DNA from: Phycisphaerales bacterium
Lineage (GTDB): Bacteria > Planctomycetota > Phycisphaerae > Phycisphaerales > SM1A02
Assembly (NCBI GenBank): GCA_020427625.1
Contig: JAGQOI010000065.1
Coordinates: 1 to 19,726 of the forward strand
Direction of reading: 5' to 3'
DNA length: 19,726 nucleotides
Shown here: positions 1 to 7,086 of the stretch, in pieces
How positions within the stretch are numbered: position 1 is the first letter of the stretch
Layout: the number at the start of each line of letters is the position of its first letter
The notes under the pieces: generated by a model
The model's input: only the letters and a program-made list of their open reading frames with translations
Told to the model about the DNA's origin: nothing
Database searches by the model: none
Made by a program: the position numbers and the translations under genes

Positions 1-1
1 G

Positions 2-484
2 ACGGGTCACCTCGTGTTCTCGACGCTCCACACGAACGACTCGGCGTCGGCAATCACCCGCCTCATCGACATGGGCGTCAAGCCGTTCCTCGCCGCCAGC
101 TCGATCCAGGCCATCCTCGCCCAGCGTCTCATCCGCATGCTCTGCGAACACTGCCGCGCCGCCGATCCGAGCCCCGACGCCAAGCTCCTGCGCCTCGTGG
201 GCATCTCCGAGGAGGAACGCGAACGCGGGAACATCAGTCGCGCCGTCGGGTGCGCCCGGTGCGGCCAGGTCGGCTTCCGTGGCCGCCGCGGCATCTTCGA
301 GCTGCTCCAGATGAACAGCGAGATCCGCGAACTCGCGTTCGAGCAGGCCTCGCTCGCCCGCATTCGCGAGGCGGCGCGTCGCACCGGCATGCGGAACCTG
401 CTCGGCGACGGCAAGATCAAGATTCTCCGTGGCGCCACGACGCCGAAGGAAGTCGCCCGATTCGCGCAATCCGACCAGGCCTGA
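2..484 (+). CDS. PilB/GspE-family secretion ATPase, C-terminal part (5' truncated)
   Basis: This is the C-terminal 160 residues of a hexameric secretion/pilus-extension ATPase; the N-terminus and Walker A/B motifs lie before the window. The visible reading frame opens with the His-box TGHLVFSTLHTNDSAS, followed by the AQRLIR segment. A four-cysteine zinc module (CEHC, then CARC about 40 residues later) runs into the GFRGRRGIFELL signature typical of PilB/GspE and absent from PilT. In the cell such ATPases work at the cytoplasmic face of the inner membrane and power pilus or pseudopilus assembly through a GspF/PilC platform. It is followed by pilT after a 109-bp gap containing two GC-rich dyads. 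It is a paralogue of the complete GspE at 2165-3910, so which of the two serves pili and which serves secretion cannot be decided here. The family call is secure. Confidence 0.93.
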   Translation, partial: TGHLVFSTLHTNDSASAITRLIDMGVKPFLAASSIQAILAQRLIRMLCEHCRAADPSPDAKLLRLVGISEEERERGNISRAVGCARCGQVGFRGRRGIFELLQMNSEIRELAFEQASLARIREAARRTGMRNLLGDGKIKILRGATTPKEVARFAQSDQA

Positions 485-489
485 ACGCG

Positions 490-513
490 GGGCCCGCCTC
501 ACCCGACGGGCCC
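490..513 (+). repeat. GC-rich inverted repeat after ATPase stop
   Basis: Perfect 7-nt arms GGGCCCG/CGGGCCC (490-496 and 507-513) around a 10-nt loop, starting 5 nt after the stop codon of the upstream ATPase gene. There is no T-run after it, so it is not a classical intrinsic terminator. It may stabilise the 3' end of a processed mRNA, or it may be a chance dyad in GC-rich DNA. Confidence 0.4.
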
Positions 514-542
514 TCATCCCGGGCATCCACCCCGACCCTCTT

Positions 543-562
543 CGCCGGCCGACGCGCCGGCG
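543..562 (+). repeat. GC-rich inverted repeat upstream of pilT
   Basis: Perfect 7-nt arms CGCCGGC/GCCGGCG (543-549 and 556-562) with a 6-nt loop, ending 31 nt before the pilT start codon. No T-run follows. It is the second hairpin in the 109-bp gap between the upstream ATPase gene and pilT. Confidence 0.35.
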
Positions 563-593
563 TGAACCGAAGTGACAGCGAGAACCTCTTCCC

Positions 594-1703
594 ATGTCAA
601 CGATTCAAATCGACCGACTCCTGGACACCGTGATCCGGCAGAACGCCTCCGACCTTCACCTGACGGTCGGACGCAAGCCGACCCTCCGCCTCAACGGCAT
701 GTTGCGGAACCTCGACACGAAGGTCCTCGACTCCGACGACATGGTCGCCCTCATGAAGGCCATCACGCCGGAACGCGCCCAGCAGGAACTCCAGGAAGAG
801 GGGTCGTGCGACTACGGATTTGCGTACGGTACGGAAGCCCGCTTCCGCGTCGCCGTCTTCCGCCAGCGTGGCGACATCGCCATCGTCCTCCGCCTCATCC
901 CCAACAAGCTCCTCACCTTCGAGCAGATCGGCCTGCCGCCGATCTGCAAGGAGCTGATCCGTCGTCCGCGTGGCCTGTTCATCGTCACCGGCCCGACGGG
1001 CTCGGGCAAGACGACGTCGCTGGCGACGATGATCGACTACATCAACGACAACCTCGACCGGCACATCGTCACGTGCGAGGATCCGATCGAGTACTACCAC
1101 TACCACAAGAAGTCGGTGGTGAACCAGCGCGAGGTCGGCGTCGACGTGCCGAGCTTCTCCGAGGCCCTCCGTCGCGTGCTGCGTCAGGACACGGACTGCA
1201 TCCTCGTCGGCGAAATGCGTGACCTGGAGACGATCGAGTCGGCCATCCGGGCGGCCGAGACCGGTCACCTCGTGTTCGCGACGCTGCACACGACCGGCGC
1301 GTCCGGCACGATCAACCGCGTGATCGACGCCTTCCCGGTGAACCAGCAGGCCCAGGTCCGGGTCCAGCTGTCCGTCTCCCTCATCTGCGTGCTGAGCCAG
1401 GTGCTCCTGAAGCGGGTGGACCGGTCGGGACGCGTCGCGAGCTACGAGTTCCTCGTGGTCACGCCGGCCATCGCGAACCTCATCCGCGAGAACAAGACCT
1501 TCCGCATCGACTCCGCCATCCAGACCGGCCGCAAGTTCGGCATGCAACTCCTCGACGACCACCTCTGGAGCCTCTACACCCAGGGGATCATCGCGGCCGA
1601 CGAGATGATCGACAAGGGCAAGGATCCGGGCGAACTCACCGAGAAGGTGCACCGGGCGGGCGGCACGATCGGGCGGACCGAGCTCGATACGCCGGAGGTC
1701 TGA
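594..1703 (+). CDS. pilT: PilT-type twitching/retraction ATPase
   Basis: PilT is a cytoplasmic hexameric ATPase that drives pilus disassembly (retraction) at the inner-membrane platform. The 369-residue length is normal for the family. The PAS-like N-terminal domain (about residues 1-105) precedes the RecA-like core. The core has Walker A GPTGSGKT at 133-140, Asp box TCEDPIEY at 160-167, Walker B ILVGEMRD with Glu207, the PilT-specific AIRAAETGH at about 217-225, and the His box ending TLHTT. The retraction-associated AIRNLIRE motif is present as AIANLIRE at 292-299, one residue different from the usual form. The four-cysteine zinc module of GspE/PilB is absent, as expected. The ATG at 594 fits family length, but I see no clear Shine-Dalgarno sequence before it. 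It lies between two GspE/PilB-type ATPase genes. PilU is an alternative name, but the length and motifs favour PilT. Confidence 0.96.
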   Translation: MSTIQIDRLLDTVIRQNASDLHLTVGRKPTLRLNGMLRNLDTKVLDSDDMVALMKAITPERAQQELQEEGSCDYGFAYGTEARFRVAVFRQRGDIAIVLRLIPNKLLTFEQIGLPPICKELIRRPRGLFIVTGPTGSGKTTSLATMIDYINDNLDRHIVTCEDPIEYYHYHKKSVVNQREVGVDVPSFSEALRRVLRQDTDCILVGEMRDLETIESAIRAAETGHLVFATLHTTGASGTINRVIDAFPVNQQAQVRVQLSVSLICVLSQVLLKRVDRSGRVASYEFLVVTPAIANLIRENKTFRIDSAIQTGRKFGMQLLDDHLWSLYTQGIIAADEMIDKGKDPGELTEKVHRAGGTIGRTELDTPEV

Positions 1704-1706
1704 GGC

Positions 1707-1725
1707 CCGGCCGCGCGGCGGCCGG
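1707..1725 (+). repeat. Hairpin just after pilT stop
   Basis: Perfect 8-nt arms CCGGCCGC/GCGGCCGG with loop GCG, beginning 4 nt after the pilT stop codon. A second dyad, GACCCG/CGGGTC with a 6-nt loop, follows at 1749-1766. Neither has a T-run. Together they could mark the 3' end of the pilT transcript without being canonical terminators. Confidence 0.4.
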
Positions 1726-1800
1726 CCGGCCCGACGCCGGTCGGTCCCGACCCGCCTGTTCGGGTCCCCATGAACCCCGAGACGCACCCCAACCGCACGT

Positions 1801-1829
1801 TTGAATACTCCAAAATCCAGATGTCTAAT
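1801..1829 (+). promoter_or_regulatory. Candidate sigma70-type promoter for the gspE operon
   Basis: TTGAAT at 1801-1806 (4 of 6 to TTGACA) is separated by exactly 17 nt from TCTAAT at 1824-1829 (5 of 6 to TATAAT). It sits at the start of the only markedly A/T-rich stretch in the first 15 kb. Initiation would fall near 1836, giving a leader of roughly 330 nt before the chosen gspE start. Planctomycete promoter consensus is not well fixed, so confidence is moderate. Confidence 0.45.
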
Positions 1830-1943
1830 GCCTCTGATTGGTCACTTTCCCTTGTGAATTGGATCGTTATGGCCCATGATTGCGTATCGGCTTGAGTGAG
1901 GCACTTGAGTCGGCACGTCCAGACGGGTGTTCGGATGCAGACA

Positions 1944-1960
1944 GGAGACGGCGCGTCTCC
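1944..1960 (+). repeat. Leader dyad 1
   Basis: Perfect 7-nt arms GGAGACG/CGTCTCC around loop GCG. First of three closely packed inverted repeats in the putative gspE leader. The 5' arm contains GGAG, so folding would hide a potential ribosome-binding sequence, although no convincing gene starts after it. Confidence 0.45.
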
Positions 1961-1970
1961 GGCACCGGGA

Positions 1971-1988
1971 CACCCGACCCGTCGGGTG
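1971..1988 (+). repeat. Leader dyad 2 (operator-like palindrome)
   Basis: CACCCGAC-CC-GTCGGGTG is an 18-nt near-continuous palindrome with 8-nt perfect arms and a 2-nt centre. The tight spacing suits a dimeric protein operator as well as an RNA stem, which would have to open its top pair to form a 4-nt loop. Confidence 0.4.
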
Positions 1989-2006
1989 CACACGAGCGTC
2001 GAGACG

Positions 2007-2035
2007 CCGGTTCCCGCCATGATGGTGGGAGCCGG
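2007..2035 (+). repeat. Leader dyad 3 (12-bp hairpin)
   Basis: Arms 2007-2018 and 2024-2035 pair over 12 consecutive positions as RNA (ten Watson-Crick and two G-U pairs), with a 5-nt loop ATGAT. It is the strongest hairpin in the leader and lies about 130 nt before the gspE start. There is no T-run, so it is not an intrinsic terminator. Confidence 0.5.
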
Positions 2036-2164
2036 ACGACCGTCGGGCCGAACCGCGGCCGCGCTCGGAGGCATGCGTCGGGACCGCCATGACGATGGGC
2101 AGCCGCGTTCTCGCGACGGATCCGCATGTTCGGAATTCGTCGGGTGAGCGCCGGAGCAAAGCGA

Positions 2165-3910
2165 ATGGTCACGAACCCCATCGACCCGAGCGAACTGAAG
2201 GGCCGACGCATCGGCCGCGTGCTGACGAAACTGGGCAAGGTCACCCGCGACCAGGTCCAGGAGGCGCTGAAGCTGCAGCGGACCCGCCGCGAGCCCCTCG
2301 GACGTCTGCTCGTGGACCTCGGCCACATCACCGACGCGGACGTCATGCTCGCGCTCGCCGGCCAGGCGGGCATGCAGCTCGTCGACATCGACGCGTCCGC
2401 CATCGACCAGGAGATCATCGACGCCCTGCCGGCCGAGACGGCGACGACCTACCAGGTCGTCCCGATCGCCTTCGACGCGGCGACGCGAACGATCACCATC
2501 GCCATGAAGAGCCCGGACAACTTCCGGGCCATCGACGACCTGCGGCTGCTCATGGGCTTCAAGGTCGAAGCGGTCGTCGCCGCCCCGGACCAGATCGACA
2601 AGGTCATCCAGAAGCGGTACTCGAACGATCAGACGTCGATCTCCAGCATCATGTCGGACATCGACGACTCCGGCGCCCTCGCCGCCCTCCAGGGACGCGG
2701 GGACTCGATCGACCTCGAGGACCTCGCCAGCGCGGCCGACGACAACAAGGTCATCCGGCTCGTCAACCTCGTCCTCCTGCACGCCATCAAGGACAAGGCC
2801 TCCGACGTCCATTTCGAGCCCTTCGAGGGCGAGTTCAAGATGCGGTATCGCATCGACGGCGTGCTCTACGAGATGGTGCCGCCGCCGCCTCACCTCGCGC
2901 TGGCGATCGTCTCACGCATCAAGGTCATGGCCAACCTCGACATCGCCGAACGCCGCCTCCCGCAGGACGGTCGCATCGAACTGACGGTGAACAACAGTCC
3001 CGTCGACCTCCGCGTCTCCGTGCTCCCGACCATGTTCGGCGAGTCCGTCGTGATGCGCGTGCTCGACCGTTCGAACGTCCAGCTCGACCTCGACAAGATC
3101 GGCCTGCGCGACGACGAACTCCTGACGATGCGCGGCCTCATCCGCAAGCCCAGCGGCATCATCGTCGTGACCGGTCCGACGGGCTCCGGCAAGACGACGA
3201 CGCTCTACGCCTGCCTGAACGAACTCAACCAGCCCGACACGAAGATCCTCACCGCCGAGGATCCGGTCGAATACGACATCGACGGGCTCGTCCAGTGCCA
3301 GATCAACGTCGACCAGGAGCTGACCTTCGGCCGCCTCCTCCGGTCCTTCCTTCGCCAGGATCCCGACATCATCCTCGTCGGCGAGATTCGCGACCTCGAG
3401 ACCGCCCAGATCGCCATCCAGGCGTCCCTGACCGGTCACCTCGTGTTCACGACGCTGCACACGAACGATGCGCCGTCGTCGGTCCTGCGACTGCTCGACC
3501 TCGGCGTCGAGTCGTTCCTGCTCACCGCGACCGTGGAGGCGATCGTCGCCCAGCGACTCGTCCGCCGCATCTGCCTGAAGTGCAAGGAAGAGTACGTGCC
3601 GTCCGAAGAGGAGCTCATGGAGCTTCAGCTCCGGCAGAGCATGGTGCAGGGCCAGACGTTCCATCGCGGACGCGGCTGCGACGCCTGCAACGGAAGCGGA
3701 TTCCGTGGCCGCCGGGCGATCTTCGAGATCATGCCCGTCGACGACCACATTCGTGAACTGATCATGACCCACGCCTCGACCAATGTCCTGCGGGTCGAGG
3801 CGCGGAAGGCCGGCATGCGGACGTTGCGCGAGTCGGGTCTGCTGGCGATCTACGAGAGCCAGACGACCATCGACGAAGTGCTGCGTGAGACGATCAACGA
3901 AGAGGATTGA
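2165..3910 (+). CDS. gspE: GspE/PilB assembly ATPase with N-terminal MshEN domain
   Basis: This 581-residue cytoplasmic hexameric ATPase powers pseudopilus or pilus assembly. The N-terminus carries an MshEN (GspE-N) region with two 24-residue motifs, RIGxxL..Q at 15-38 and PLGxxLV..Q at 44-67, separated by exactly 5 residues; this is the layout of c-di-GMP-binding MshEN domains. The core follows: Walker A GPTGSGKT 337-344, Asp box TAEDPVEY 363-370, Walker B DIILVGEIRD 401-410, His box from TGH 423. A zinc module uses C470, C473, C505 and C508, and GFRGRRAIFE comes after it. The ATG at 2165 is chosen because GGAG lies 8 nt upstream; in-frame starts at 2126 (ATG) and 2144 (GTG) would add up to 13 residues. 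gspF follows after 46 bp. Whether it serves a T2SS or a pilus is not decided by sequence. Confidence 0.95.
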   Translation: MVTNPIDPSELKGRRIGRVLTKLGKVTRDQVQEALKLQRTRREPLGRLLVDLGHITDADVMLALAGQAGMQLVDIDASAIDQEIIDALPAETATTYQVVPIAFDAATRTITIAMKSPDNFRAIDDLRLLMGFKVEAVVAAPDQIDKVIQKRYSNDQTSISSIMSDIDDSGALAALQGRGDSIDLEDLASAADDNKVIRLVNLVLLHAIKDKASDVHFEPFEGEFKMRYRIDGVLYEMVPPPPHLALAIVSRIKVMANLDIAERRLPQDGRIELTVNNSPVDLRVSVLPTMFGESVVMRVLDRSNVQLDLDKIGLRDDELLTMRGLIRKPSGIIVVTGPTGSGKTTTLYACLNELNQPDTKILTAEDPVEYDIDGLVQCQINVDQELTFGRLLRSFLRQDPDIILVGEIRDLETAQIAIQASLTGHLVFTTLHTNDAPSSVLRLLDLGVESFLLTATVEAIVAQRLVRRICLKCKEEYVPSEEELMELQLRQSMVQGQTFHRGRGCDACNGSGFRGRRAIFEIMPVDDHIRELIMTHASTNVLRVEARKAGMRTLRESGLLAIYESQTTIDEVLRETINEED

Positions 3911-3956
3911 TTCGGCGAACGCCACGGCGTCCGCACTGTGATTCGAGGAGTCGGTG

Positions 3957-5243
3957 ATGCCCACCTACACGTACGAAGCACTCAACTCGGCCGGCAAGCC
4001 CGTCAAGGGCACGGTCGACGCGGGTTCGAGCGAAGAAGCCATTCAGCAGATCAAGGGCCAGGGATACTTCCCGACCTCGGTCCGCGAGCAGAAGGTCAAG
4101 GCCGCCGGCGGCGGCAAGGCCGACACGAAGCTCAAGAAGAAGAAGAAACGAGAGTTCTCCTTCGCGATCGGCGGCGTCGGCCAGAAGAAGCTCACGCTGT
4201 TCACCCGCCAGTTGTCGACCCTCCAGGACGCCGGTCTGCCGCTCCTGCGGTCCATCCAGATCCTCGAGGCCCAGCAGAAGCCGGGCGCGCTGAAGTCGAT
4301 CCTCGGCTCCGTCGCCGAGGACATCGAGGCGGGCACGACGCTCTCCGACGCGATGGCCAAGCACCCGCGGGCCTTCGATCGCCTCTACAGCAAGATGGTG
4401 AACGCCGGCGAGATCGGCGGTGTGCTCGACGTCATCCTCCAGCGCCTCGCCAACTTCATGGAGAAGGCCCAGCGCCTCCGCCGTCGCATCATCGGCGCCA
4501 TGATCTACCCGGCCGCGGTCATCATCGTTGCCATCCTCATCGTCACCGGCATCATGTACTTCGTCATCCCGAAGTTCCAGGAGATCTTCAACGACTTCGA
4601 GGTCGAACTCCCGGGCATCACGATCTGGCTCATCAACGCGAGCCGCTGGGTCGCCGGCACGGCGAGTCCCAACCAGCACGTCGCCGGATGGATATGGATC
4701 CTGTTCACGCCGTTCGTCCTGTGGTTCTTCCTGTGGTTGATACGCAAGACCAATCCCGGACGGGCGGCGACGGACATCATCCGTGTCCGCATCCCCGTCA
4801 TCGGCGGCCTCGTCCGCAAGACGTCCGTCGCCCGCTTCACGCGGACGCTCGGAACGCTCATCTCCGCCGGCGTGCCGATCCTCGAGGCGATCATGATCAC
4901 CCGCGACACTTCGGGCAACTACGTCTACGAGAAGGCGCTGACGAGAGTCCACGACTCCATCCGCGAGGGTGAGACCTTCGCGACGCCGCTCCGCGAATCG
5001 AAGGTCTGCGACTCCATCGTCGTCAACATGATCGACGTCGGCGAGGAGACCGGTGAGCTCGACACGATGCTCATGAAGATCGCCGACAATTACGACGAGG
5101 AGGTCGACGTCGCCGTCGCCGGCATGCTCAGTCTCCTCGAACCGATGATCGTCGTCGTCCTCGGCACCGTCATCGGCACCATCGTCCTCGCGCTGTTCAT
5201 GCCGCTCGTCAAGATGATCGAGTCGGTGTCCAGCACGAAGTGA
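3957..5243 (+). CDS. gspF: GspF/PilC inner-membrane platform protein
   Basis: This is the polytopic platform protein that couples the cytoplasmic ATPase to pseudopilin assembly. Its 428 residues are close to the family norm. An N-terminal segment (MPTYTYEALNSAGKPVKGTV) is typical of GspF/PilC. Two T2SSF domains follow, at about 79-202 and 288-415, the first carrying FTRQLSTLQDAGLPLL and the second FTRTLGTLISAGVPILEA. Membrane helices are visible at about 181-204, 244-262 and 396-417. A lysine-rich cytosolic linker (KLKKKKKRE, about 58-66) is notable. The ATG at 3957 has GAGGAG 6 nt upstream; a GTG at 3954 would add one residue. It is the only platform gene in the window, against three ATPase genes. 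It lies 47 bp before the first pseudopilin. Confidence 0.96.
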   Translation: MPTYTYEALNSAGKPVKGTVDAGSSEEAIQQIKGQGYFPTSVREQKVKAAGGGKADTKLKKKKKREFSFAIGGVGQKKLTLFTRQLSTLQDAGLPLLRSIQILEAQQKPGALKSILGSVAEDIEAGTTLSDAMAKHPRAFDRLYSKMVNAGEIGGVLDVILQRLANFMEKAQRLRRRIIGAMIYPAAVIIVAILIVTGIMYFVIPKFQEIFNDFEVELPGITIWLINASRWVAGTASPNQHVAGWIWILFTPFVLWFFLWLIRKTNPGRAATDIIRVRIPVIGGLVRKTSVARFTRTLGTLISAGVPILEAIMITRDTSGNYVYEKALTRVHDSIREGETFATPLRESKVCDSIVVNMIDVGEETGELDTMLMKIADNYDEEVDVAVAGMLSLLEPMIVVVLGTVIGTIVLALFMPLVKMIESVSSTK

Positions 5244-5252
5244 GTCCCCCCC

Positions 5253-5269
5253 GGCGCGGCCGCCGCGCC
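5253..5269 (+). repeat. Hairpin between gspF and first pseudopilin
   Basis: Perfect 7-nt arms GGCGCGG/CCGCGCC with loop CCG, lying between the gspF stop and the Shine-Dalgarno-like GGAAGG at 5274-5279. No T-run. It could set the relative abundance of the pseudopilin mRNA or block ribosome read-through from gspF. Confidence 0.4.
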
Positions 5270-5290
5270 AGACGGAAGGCAGTGCGTCTC

Positions 5291-6334
5291 ATGCATGACC
5301 CACGCTTCGGACAACCCGGTCGCCGACCCCGGCGCGGTCCCGTCACGGGATTCACCATCGTCGAGGTGCTCGTCGTCATGGGCATCGTCGCGATCCTCGT
5401 CGCGATCCTCGTCGTCGCCATGTCCGGCGCCGTCCGCAGCTCGGCGCGGGCCCGCACCGGAACCCTGCTCAACACGATCAAGCAGGGCATCGTCCAGTTC
5501 AACCACGATCACGGGTACTACCCGCCCGTGCTCGGTCCCCTCGGCCCGAACGCCGACGTGCCGCCGGCCGACCTCCGTCGTCTCAGCGACGCGCTCACCG
5601 ACGGCATCCATCCCGTCCGCAATCCGGGCAGCTACGCCGACGACGTCCAGAACTGGTACTCCATCACCTCGTCCGCCGAGTACCTCCTCGGCTGGGGATC
5701 CGCCAACGAGGACGGCGCCGACGGACTCGGCTTCCGTACGCCCGGCAGCGACGGCTACTGGAACGGTGCCCCGCTCGACGGCAGCGCCGCCTACGGCACG
5801 CTCGGCAATCGCAAGCCCTCCGGGTTCTCCGGCGGCACCTACACCGGCAAGGTCTTCGAGCCCTACCTCCAGCTCAAGGACGACCGACTCCTCGGCAGCG
5901 CCTCCGGTGAGTGGGACCCGAACGCCCGTGAATTCAAGGTCTATTTCCCCGGCGAAGCCGGTTTCGATCCCGCGGCACCCAAGGTCATCTGCGACTACTG
6001 GGGATCGCCCATCCGCTACTACCGACGCGTCTACGAGCCCGGCGCCATGAACCGGCCGCTGCTCGAGAGCGCGATCACGCGGCACACGCCGGGACTCGCC
6101 GACGTCATCGCCCTCCGACCGTTCGAGATCGGACCCGGCGCGGCGACCAACGCCCGCTTCCAGGACGACGACGACGATCGCACCGCGTCCCGCGAACTCC
6201 AGGCCGCGGACTTCGCGCTGCTCTCCGCCGGACCCGACAAGCTCATCAACATGTTCCGTCGCGCCGACGTCAGCGACGGCGGCAGCGGACCCTTCGAAGT
6301 CAATCGCGACAACCTCGTGGAGCTGGGCCCATGA
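5291..6334 (+). CDS. GspG-like pseudopilin (first of two), 347 aa
   Basis: This is a type II secretion/type IV pilin-like subunit inserted in the inner membrane and processed by a prepilin peptidase. A basic leader ends at Gly20, followed by Phe21 (+1), Glu25 (+5) and a hydrophobic helix of about 20 residues. GspG character is seen in the YxxDHGYYPP stretch after the helix, in a DYWGSPIRYY element at about 235 (compare DPWGNPY in GspG), and in LLSAGPDK at 310-317 (compare S.GPDG). At 347 residues it is more than twice the usual GspG length (about 140), with a large insert between helix and WG motif. It also has a run of five aspartates at 292-296. The ATG at 5291 is preceded by GGAAGG 11 nt away; upstream in-frame GTG 5240 would overlap gspF and lacks support. 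Its stop overlaps the next gene by 4 nt. Confidence 0.85.
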   Translation: MHDPRFGQPGRRPRRGPVTGFTIVEVLVVMGIVAILVAILVVAMSGAVRSSARARTGTLLNTIKQGIVQFNHDHGYYPPVLGPLGPNADVPPADLRRLSDALTDGIHPVRNPGSYADDVQNWYSITSSAEYLLGWGSANEDGADGLGFRTPGSDGYWNGAPLDGSAAYGTLGNRKPSGFSGGTYTGKVFEPYLQLKDDRLLGSASGEWDPNAREFKVYFPGEAGFDPAAPKVICDYWGSPIRYYRRVYEPGAMNRPLLESAITRHTPGLADVIALRPFEIGPGAATNARFQDDDDDRTASRELQAADFALLSAGPDKLINMFRRADVSDGGSGPFEVNRDNLVELGP

Positions 6335-7086
6335 CCGGCACCCTGACCCGACATCCCGGCCGCCGCCACGCCCGCGGCTTCACGCTCATCGAACTCATGG
6401 TGACCATCGGCATCATCGTCGCCCTCGTCGCCCTGACCCTCGGCGTCCTCGTCGCCGTCCTGTCCGGCTCCGAGCGTCGACAGACGACCACCGTGCTCGA
6501 ACTCCTCGTCGCCGCGACCGAGTCCTGGCAGCAGTCCGCCGACCGCCCGATCACCTACGGCGGCGCGACCGGATACGGCGGACCCGGCGTGATCTTCTAC
6601 GACATCAACGCCGAGGACGCGGCCTACACGCCCGGCGTGCCCCTCTCGACCACCGTCGTCGGCAACCTCATGACGCGCTACCTCGCCGTGCTCGAGCGCG
6701 ATCGCGACGCCCAGCGCATCCTCGGGGGGATCGACCCGAAGCTGCTCACCCGCATCCCCGAGAACCAGATCAACCCGGCCATCGGTACGCAGCGCCTCGT
6801 CGACGCCTGGGGAACCCCGATCCTCGTCGTGTTCCCCGGACGCGAGATGGATCCCGTGCTCTACGCGGCGGCGGGCGACGACTTCGCCGACGCCGACGAG
6901 GACGGCACGATCCGCACCCCGTTCGAGAACCTCGTCGGCGTCGCGACCCAGCGCGTCATCGCCTTCGTCTCCGCCGGACCGGACGGACAGTTCGGCGACC
7001 GGCAGGCGCCCGTCGACTCGGCCGCGTACGCACAGACCCTCGACAACCTGTCGTCCTACCCCCTGGAGCGCCGCGATGCACCGTGA
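6331..7086 (+). CDS. GspG-like pseudopilin (second of two), 251 aa
   Basis: The prepilin-type N-terminus is textbook: a basic leader ending RG (Gly16), Phe17 at +1, Glu21 at +5 (FTLIELMV), then a long hydrophobic helix. After it, DAWGTPILV at 158-166 and VSAGPDGQFGD starting near 213 match the two conserved C-terminal elements of GspG, the subunit that normally builds the T2SS pseudopilus shaft. An acidic ADADEDGT stretch lies before the last element and could belong to a calcium site, as GspG proteins are calcium-stabilised. At 251 residues it is longer than classical GspG but less expanded than its upstream neighbour. It starts within the stop of that gene (ATGA) and overlaps the next gene by 11 nt, so translation is probably coupled. 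Which of the two GspG-like proteins is the major subunit is unknown. Confidence 0.85.
   Translation: MTGTLTRHPGRRHARGFTLIELMVTIGIIVALVALTLGVLVAVLSGSERRQTTTVLELLVAATESWQQSADRPITYGGATGYGGPGVIFYDINAEDAAYTPGVPLSTTVVGNLMTRYLAVLERDRDAQRILGGIDPKLLTRIPENQINPAIGTQRLVDAWGTPILVVFPGREMDPVLYAAAGDDFADADEDGTIRTPFENLVGVATQRVIAFVSAGPDGQFGDRQAPVDSAAYAQTLDNLSSYPLERRDAP

Larger units (their letters stand above)
1704..2164 (+). other. 460-bp non-coding leader between pilT and gspE
   Basis: I find no convincing gene here: the short frames have no start with a Shine-Dalgarno sequence and no recognisable protein. The region begins with GC-rich dyads just after the pilT stop. It then contains an A/T-rich island at 1801-1860 (23 of 60 bases are G or C), with a sigma70-like promoter. 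From about 1940 to 2035 there are three closely spaced inverted repeats. The layout suggests a long, structured 5' untranslated region for the gspE operon, but it matches no riboswitch or RNA family that I can recognise by eye. Confidence 0.6.

Noticed and set aside
1870..1884. TGGCCC-ATGA-TTGCG, resembling a sigma54 promoter as used for pilin genes
   Set aside because: The GG and GC doublets are separated by 9 nt instead of the strictly required 10, and the surrounding consensus is poor.
1900..2040. Possible c-di-GMP (GEMM) riboswitch in the leader, tempting because of the MshEN domain downstream
   Set aside because: I could not find the GEMM core sequences (tetraloop/receptor and conserved purine strands) by eye.
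1896..2147. 83-codon plus-strand open frame in the gspE leader
   Set aside because: No Shine-Dalgarno sequence, composition unlike neighbours, and it covers all three dyads; more likely non-coding.
1574..2893. 439-codon minus-strand open frame spanning the pilT end, the leader and the gspE start
   Set aside because: Antisense shadow of gspE over most of its length, with no ribosome-binding site and no recognisable protein in the leader part.
5..3448. GGTCACCTCGTGTTC occurring three times (5-19, 1263-1277, 3434-3448) as a possible dispersed repeat
   Set aside because: All three copies encode the same conserved His-box GHLVF of paralogous ATPases, so protein constraint and codon bias explain the identity.
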